Part shown: piece after piece, positions 59,301 through 64,000 of the stretch
Numbering within the stretch: the stretch's first letter is position 1
Layout of the letters: each line of letters begins with the position of its first letter
DNA from: Procambarus clarkii
Lineage: Eukaryota > Arthropoda > Malacostraca > Decapoda > Cambaridae
Direction: 5' to 3'
Length of the DNA: 64,000 nt
NCBI RefSeq assembly: GCF_040958095.1
Contig: NC_091152.1
Coordinates: 16,265,713 to 16,329,712 of the forward strand
Notes under the pieces: generated by a model
What the model saw: only the letters and a program-made list of their open reading frames with translations
The model's database searches: none
Told to the model about the DNA's origin: nothing
Translations under genes and position numbers: made by a program

Positions 59301-61446
59301 CGTGACAGTGGTCTACAGGCCCTGACAGTGGTCTACAGACCCTGACAGTGGTCAACAGGCCCTGACAGTTGCCTACAGCCCCTGACAGGGACCTACAGAC
59401 CCTGACAGTGGTCTACAGACCCTGACAGTGGCCTACAGCCCCTGACAGTGGTCTACAGGCCCTGACAGTGGTCTACAGACCCTGACAGTGGCCTACAGCC
59501 CTGACAGTGGTCTACAGCCCCTGACAGTGGCCTACAGCCCCTGACAGTGGTCTACAGGCCCTGACAGTGGTCTACAGACCCTGACAGTGGCCTACAGCCC
59601 CTGACAGTGGTCTACAGCCCCTGACAGTGGTCTACAGACCCTGACAGTGGCCTACAGCCCTGACAGTGACCTACAGCCCTGACAGTGGTCTACAGGCCCT
59701 GACAGTAACCAACAGACCCTGACAGTGGTCTACAGGCCCTGACAGTGGTCTACAGGCCCTGACAGTGACCTACAGACCCTGACAGGGACCTACAGACCCT
59801 GACAGTGGTCTACAGACCCTGACAGTGGCCTACAGCCCCTGACAGTGGTCTACAGGCCCTGACAGTGGTCTACAGACCCTGACACTGGCCTACAGCCCTG
59901 ACAGTGGTCTACAGCCCCTGACAGTGGCCTACAGCCCCTGACAGTGGTCTACAGGCCCTGACAGTGGTCTACAGACCCTGACAGTGGCCTACAGCCCCTG
60001 ACAGTGGTCTACAGCCCCTGACAGTGGTCTACAGACCCTGACAGTGGCCTACAGCCCTGACAGTGACCTACAGCCCTGACAGTGGTCTACAGGCCCTGAC
60101 AGTAACCAACAGACCCTGACAGTGGTCTACAGGCCCTGACAGTGGTCTACAGGCCCTGACAGTGACCTACAGACCCTGACAGGGACCTACAGACCCTGAC
60201 AGTGGTCTACAGGCCCTGACAGTGGCCTACAGGCCCTGACAGTGGTCTACAGGCCCTGACAGTGGTCTACAGACCCTGACAGTGGCCTACAGCCCCTGAC
60301 AGTGGCCTACAGCCCCTGACAGTGGTCTACAGACCCTGACAGTGGTCTACAGACCCTGACAGTGGTCTACAGACCCTGACAGTAACCAACAGACCCTGAC
60401 AGTGGTCTACAGACCCTGACAGTGGCCTACAGCCCTGACAGTGACCTACAGCCCTTACAGTGGTCTACAGACCCTGACAGTGGCCTACAGACCCTGACAG
60501 TGGTCTACAGACCCTGACAGTAGCCTACAGCCCTGACAGTGGTCTACAGACCCTGACAGTGGTCTACAGACACTGACAGTGGTCTACAGATCCTGACAGT
60601 GGTCTACAGACCCTGACAGTGGTCTACAGACCCTGACAGTAACCAACAGACCCTGACAGTGGTCTACAGACCCTGACAGTAGCCTACAGCCTTTGACAGT
60701 GGTCTACAGACCCTGACAGTGGTCTACAGACACTGACAGTGGTCTACAGACCCTGACAGTGGTCTACAGACCCTGACAGTGGTCTACAGACCCTGACAGT
60801 AACCAACAGACCCTGACAGTGGTCTACAGACCCTGACAGTGGCCTACAGCCCTGACAGAGACCTACAGCCCTTACAGTGGTCTACAGACCCTGACAGTGG
60901 CCTACAGCCCCTGACAGTGGCCTACAGCCCCTGACAGTGGTCTACAGACCCTGACAGTGGACTACAGGCCCTGACAGTGGTCTACAGGCCCTGGCAGTGG
61001 TCTACAGGCCCTGACAGGGGGTCTACAGGCCCTGACAGTGGACTACAGGCCCTGACAGTGGTCTACAGGCCCTGACAGTGGCCTACAGCCCTGACAGTGA
61101 CCTACAGGCCCTGACAGTAGCCTACAGCCCCTGACAGTGACCTACAGCCCCTGACAGTGGTCTACATGCCCTGACAGTGGTCTACAGGCCCTGACAGTGG
61201 CCTACAGCCCTGACAGTGACCTACAGGCCCTGACAGTGGTCTACAGCCCTGACAGTGGTCTACAGACCCTGACAGTGACCTACAGGTCCTGACAGTGGTC
61301 TACAGGCCCTGATAAAGGTCTACAAACCCTGACAGTGGCCTACAGCCCTGACAGTGACCTAAAGCCCTGACAGTGGTCTACAGGCCCTGACAGTGACCTA
61401 CAGCCCTGACAGTGACCTAAAGCCCTGACAGTGGTCTACAGGCCCT

Positions 61447-62793
61447 GATAAAGGTCTACAAACCCTGACAGTGGTCTACAGGCCCTGACAGTGGCCTACA
61501 GCCCTGACAGTGACCTAAAGCCCTGACAGTGGTCTACAGGCCCTGACAGTGGACTACAGGCCCTGACAGTGGTCTACAGGCCATGACAGTGGCCTACAGC
61601 CCTGACAGTGACCTACAGGCCCTGACAGTAGCCTACAGCCCCTGACAGTGACCTACAGCCCCTGACAGTGGTCTACAGGCCCTGACAGTGGTCTACAGGC
61701 CCTGACAGTGGCCTACAGCCCTGACAGTGACCTACAGGCCCTGACAGTGGTCTACAGCCCTGACAGTGGTCTACAGACCCTGACAGTGACCTACAGGTCC
61801 TGACAGTGGTCTACAGGCCCTGATAAAGGTCTACAAACCCTGACAGTGGCCTACAGCCCTGACAGTGACCTAAAGCCCTGACAGTGGTCTACAGGCCCTG
61901 ACAGTGGTCTACAGGCCCTGACAGTAACCAACAGGTCCTGTCAGTGGTCTACAGGCCCTGATAAAGGTCTACAAACCCTGACAGTGGTCTACAGGCCCTG
62001 ACAGTGGCCTACAGCCCTGACAGTGACCTAAAGCCCTGACAGTGGTCTACAGGCCCTGGCAGTGGTCTACAGGCCCTGACAGTGGCCTACAGCCCTGACA
62101 GTGACCTACAGGCCCTGACAGTGGTCTACAGCCCTGACAGTGGTCTACAGACCCTGACAGTGACCTACAGGTCCTGACAGTGGTCTACAGGCCCTGATAA
62201 AGGTCTACAAACCCTGACAGTGGCCTACAGCCCTGACAGTGACCTAAAGCCCTGACAGTGGTCTACTGGCCCTGACAGTGGTCTACAGGCCCTGACAGTA
62301 ACCAACAGGTCCTGTCAGTGGTCTACAGGCCCTGATAAAGGTCTACAAACCCTGACAGTGGTCTACAGGCCCTGACAGTGGCCTACAGCCCTGACAGTGA
62401 CCTAAAGCCCTGACAGTGGTCTACAGGCCCTGACAGTGGTCTACAGGCCCTGACAGTGGCCTACAGCCCTGACAGTGACCTACAGGCCCTGACAGTGGTC
62501 TACAGCCCTGACAGTGGTCTACAGACCCTGACAGTGACCTACATGTCCTGACAGTGGTCTACAGGCCCTGATAAAGGTCTACAAACCCTGACAGTGGCCT
62601 ACAGCCCTGACAGTGACCTAAAGCCCTGACAGTGGTCTACAGGCCCTGACAGTGACCTAAAGCCCTGACAGTGGTCTACAGGCCCTGACAGTAACCAACA
62701 GGTCCTGACAGTGGTCTACAGGCCCTGACAGTAACCAACAGGTCCTGACAGTGGTCTACAGGCCCTGATAAAGGTCTACAAACCCTGACAGTG
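61447..62793. repeat. 374-bp higher-order repeat at the right end of the giant array
   Basis: The rare unit gataaaggtctacaaaccc occurs at 61311, 61447, 61822, 61960, 62196, 62334, 62570 and 62767. Spacings of 138 and 236 alternate, giving a 374-bp period (61822 to 62196 to 62570; 61960 to 62334). Copies are nearly identical, so this edge was amplified recently. Confidence 0.85.
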
Positions 62794-62821
62794 CTACAGT
62801 GATGGTTAAAGAGTGGCTACT

Positions 62822-62945
62822 ATTCTCTATTTTCCTCTCTCTCTCTCTCTTCCTTTCTCTCTCTCTCCCTGCCTCTCCCTCTCCCTCTCCCTCTCTCTCC
62901 CTCTCTCCCTCCCTCCCTCTCTCCCTCCCTCCCTCTCCCTCTTCG
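62822..62945. repeat. Pyrimidine-rich (CT/CCT)n tract
   Basis: About 124 bp of CT and CCCT repeats with TTCC interruptions, starting about 30 bp after the giant array. Frames across it are artefacts. Confidence 0.9.
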
Positions 62946-63287
62946 TATATCGTTTTTGGGTTATAATTGGCAATTTCTGCCTCAAGATGGTTACGGAGAC
63001 ACGCTGGAAATTGTCTGAAAATAGCATGTGTGGGCTGGCCGCCTCTTTATCGACGGAACGTGAATGACTCCGGGTGTGTCACAGTGAAAATTGACTATTT
63101 TAGGGAGAACGTGGGTGCGTGGGGGTGCGTGTGTGTATGTGAGTGCGTGTGCGCGTGAGTGAGTGTGCACGCGAGTGCGTGTCTGGGATGGTAATGTCAT
63201 ACTATCACGACATAACGTTATTGTCAGTAAGTCATTCTGTATTCATTGGTAGTTTGACCATGACACGCGATGGCTGGTCTGTGCCGC
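62946..63287. other. Spacer with GT/GC-alternating patch
   Basis: From 63110 to 63185 the sequence is a degenerate GTGCGTGT-type run including gtgcgtgtgcgcgtgag, an alternating purine-pyrimidine stretch with Z-DNA potential. No gene is recognised. Confidence 0.45.
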
Positions 63288-64000
63288 GTGGCTCTTTGGC
63301 GCCGGCACCCAGGTGGCCCTCTGATGTGTGGCGCCGGCACCCTGGTGGCTCTCTGGTATGTGGCGCCAGCACCCAGGTGGCTCTCTGGTGTGTGGCGCCA
63401 GCACCCAGGTGGCTCTCTGATGTGTGGCGCCGGCACCCAGGTGGCCCTCTGATGTGTGGCGCCGGCACCCTGGTGGCTCTCTGGTGTGTGGCGCCAGCAC
63501 CCAGGTGGCCCTCTGATGTGTGGCGCCGGCACCCAGGTGGCTCTCTGGTGTGTGGCGCCGGCACCCAGGTGGCTCTCTGATGTGTGGCGCCGGCACCCAG
63601 GTGGCCCTCTGATGTGTGGCGCCGGCACCCTGGTGGCTCTCTGGTGTGTGGCGCCAGCACCCAGGTGGCTCTCTGATGTGTGGCGCCGGCACCCAGGTGG
63701 CCCTCTGATGTGTGGCGCCGGCACCCTGGTGGCTCTCTGGTGTGTGGCGCCAGCACCCAGGTGGCCCTCTGATGTGTGGCGCCGGCACCCAGGTGGCTCT
63801 CTGGTGTGTGGCGCCGGCACCCAGGTGGCTCTCTGGTGTGTGGCGCCGGCACTCAGGTGGCCCTCTGGTGTGTGGCGCCGGCACCCTGGTGGCTCTCTGA
63901 TGTGTGGCGCCGGCACCCTGGTGGCCCTCTGATGTGTGGCGCCGGCACCCTGGTGGCTCTCTGATGTGTGGCGCCGGCACCCTGGTGGCCCTCTGATGTG
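63288..64000. repeat. 32-bp minisatellite, at least 22 copies, cut by the right edge
   Basis: The unit starts tggcgccggcacccaggtgg and ends ccctctgatgtg. Variants are ccagc for ccggc, ccctgg for cccagg, gctctc for gccctc, and ggtgtg for gatgtg. Each unit has the palindromes ggcgcc and gccggc. Groups of units repeat in the same variant order (for example from about 63425 and again from about 63680). Open frames on both strands are artefacts. Confidence 0.96.

Larger units (their letters stand above)
40429..62793. repeat. Giant 20-bp minisatellite, about 22.4 kb, about 1,100 copies
   Basis: The consensus is ctacaggccctgacagtggt. Variable sites are mainly ggccc/gaccc/gcccc and gtggt/gtggc/gtgac/gtgat before cta; single-base deletions (gccctgac) and double units (ccctgacaggccctgac) also recur. 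Stops occur in every frame, so it has no long open frame, unlike the other large arrays. Higher-order repeats of about 3.6 kb, 615 bp, 2.2 kb (621+1,580), 397 bp and 374 bp can be traced by rare variants. The array makes up more than a third of the window and has no interruption by a transposon. Confidence 0.98.

Noticed and set aside
40429..62793. CRISPR-like array
   Set aside because: Units are contiguous 20-mers with no unique spacers, in a eukaryotic context with no cas genes.

Overview
This is eukaryotic, repeat-dominated DNA with no convincing host protein-coding gene. The dispersed elements (tRNA-derived SINEs, a non-LTR retrotransposon with an endonuclease domain and a characteristic C-terminus, and LINE-like 3' tails) resemble repeats I recall from decapod crustaceans such as crayfish and crabs. 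That taxonomic call is an inference from memory and not a database match.

About 47 kb of the 64 kb (my hand sum) is tandem repeat, in more than twenty arrays with mostly unrelated unit sequences. Their periods are 28 (1133-3887), 30-36 (6118-12437), GA/GACA (13674-14273), 19/21 (14558-16078), 30 (16079-16380), 10 (16783-16933), 20 (19046-19199), 45 (19487-19626), 16 (21016-23077), 27/28 (23078-24304), 16 (25301-26317), GT (27417-27641), 31/44/13 (28029-29249), 20 (29606-31090), 21 (31167-32812), 34 (34317-35917), 20 (36134-36456), about 51 (37055-37195), 35 (37254-37520), 7/14 (39771-40159), 20 (40429-62793, one array of about 22.4 kb) and 32 (63288 to the right edge). The long open frames in several arrays arise because the unit lacks stop codons or is a multiple of three. 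They are not genes.

Between the arrays are short spacers with retroelement debris. There are three 5'-truncated 3' ends of one LINE family (4743-5113 minus, 19958-20300 plus, 38641-39271 minus) and a 1.3 kb endonuclease-domain piece, probably of the same family (16932-18269 minus). A C-terminal remnant of a second LINE lies at 12564-12712. tRNA-derived SINE copies or fragments lie at 1-136, 605-860, 950-1131, 12470-12563, 36875-36966 and 39272-39604. The SINE at 39272-39604 ends in a tail that matches the LINE 3' end, so the two look like a SINE/LINE mobilisation pair.

The most notable signals are the 22.4-kb 20-bp minisatellite with nested higher-order repeats; a 6.3-kb minisatellite with a GCTGGTGG octamer in most units and an internal GTG run that varies in whole triplets; a 2-kb G-quadruplex-prone array; arrays of hairpin-forming units; a 31-to-44-to-13-bp repeat transition; and a LINE apparently inserted into the (CA)n tail of a SINE. 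One 56-codon open frame (35928-36098) looks like a small secreted peptide but is only a weak candidate. I see no CRISPR array, operon, rRNA gene or functional tRNA gene.
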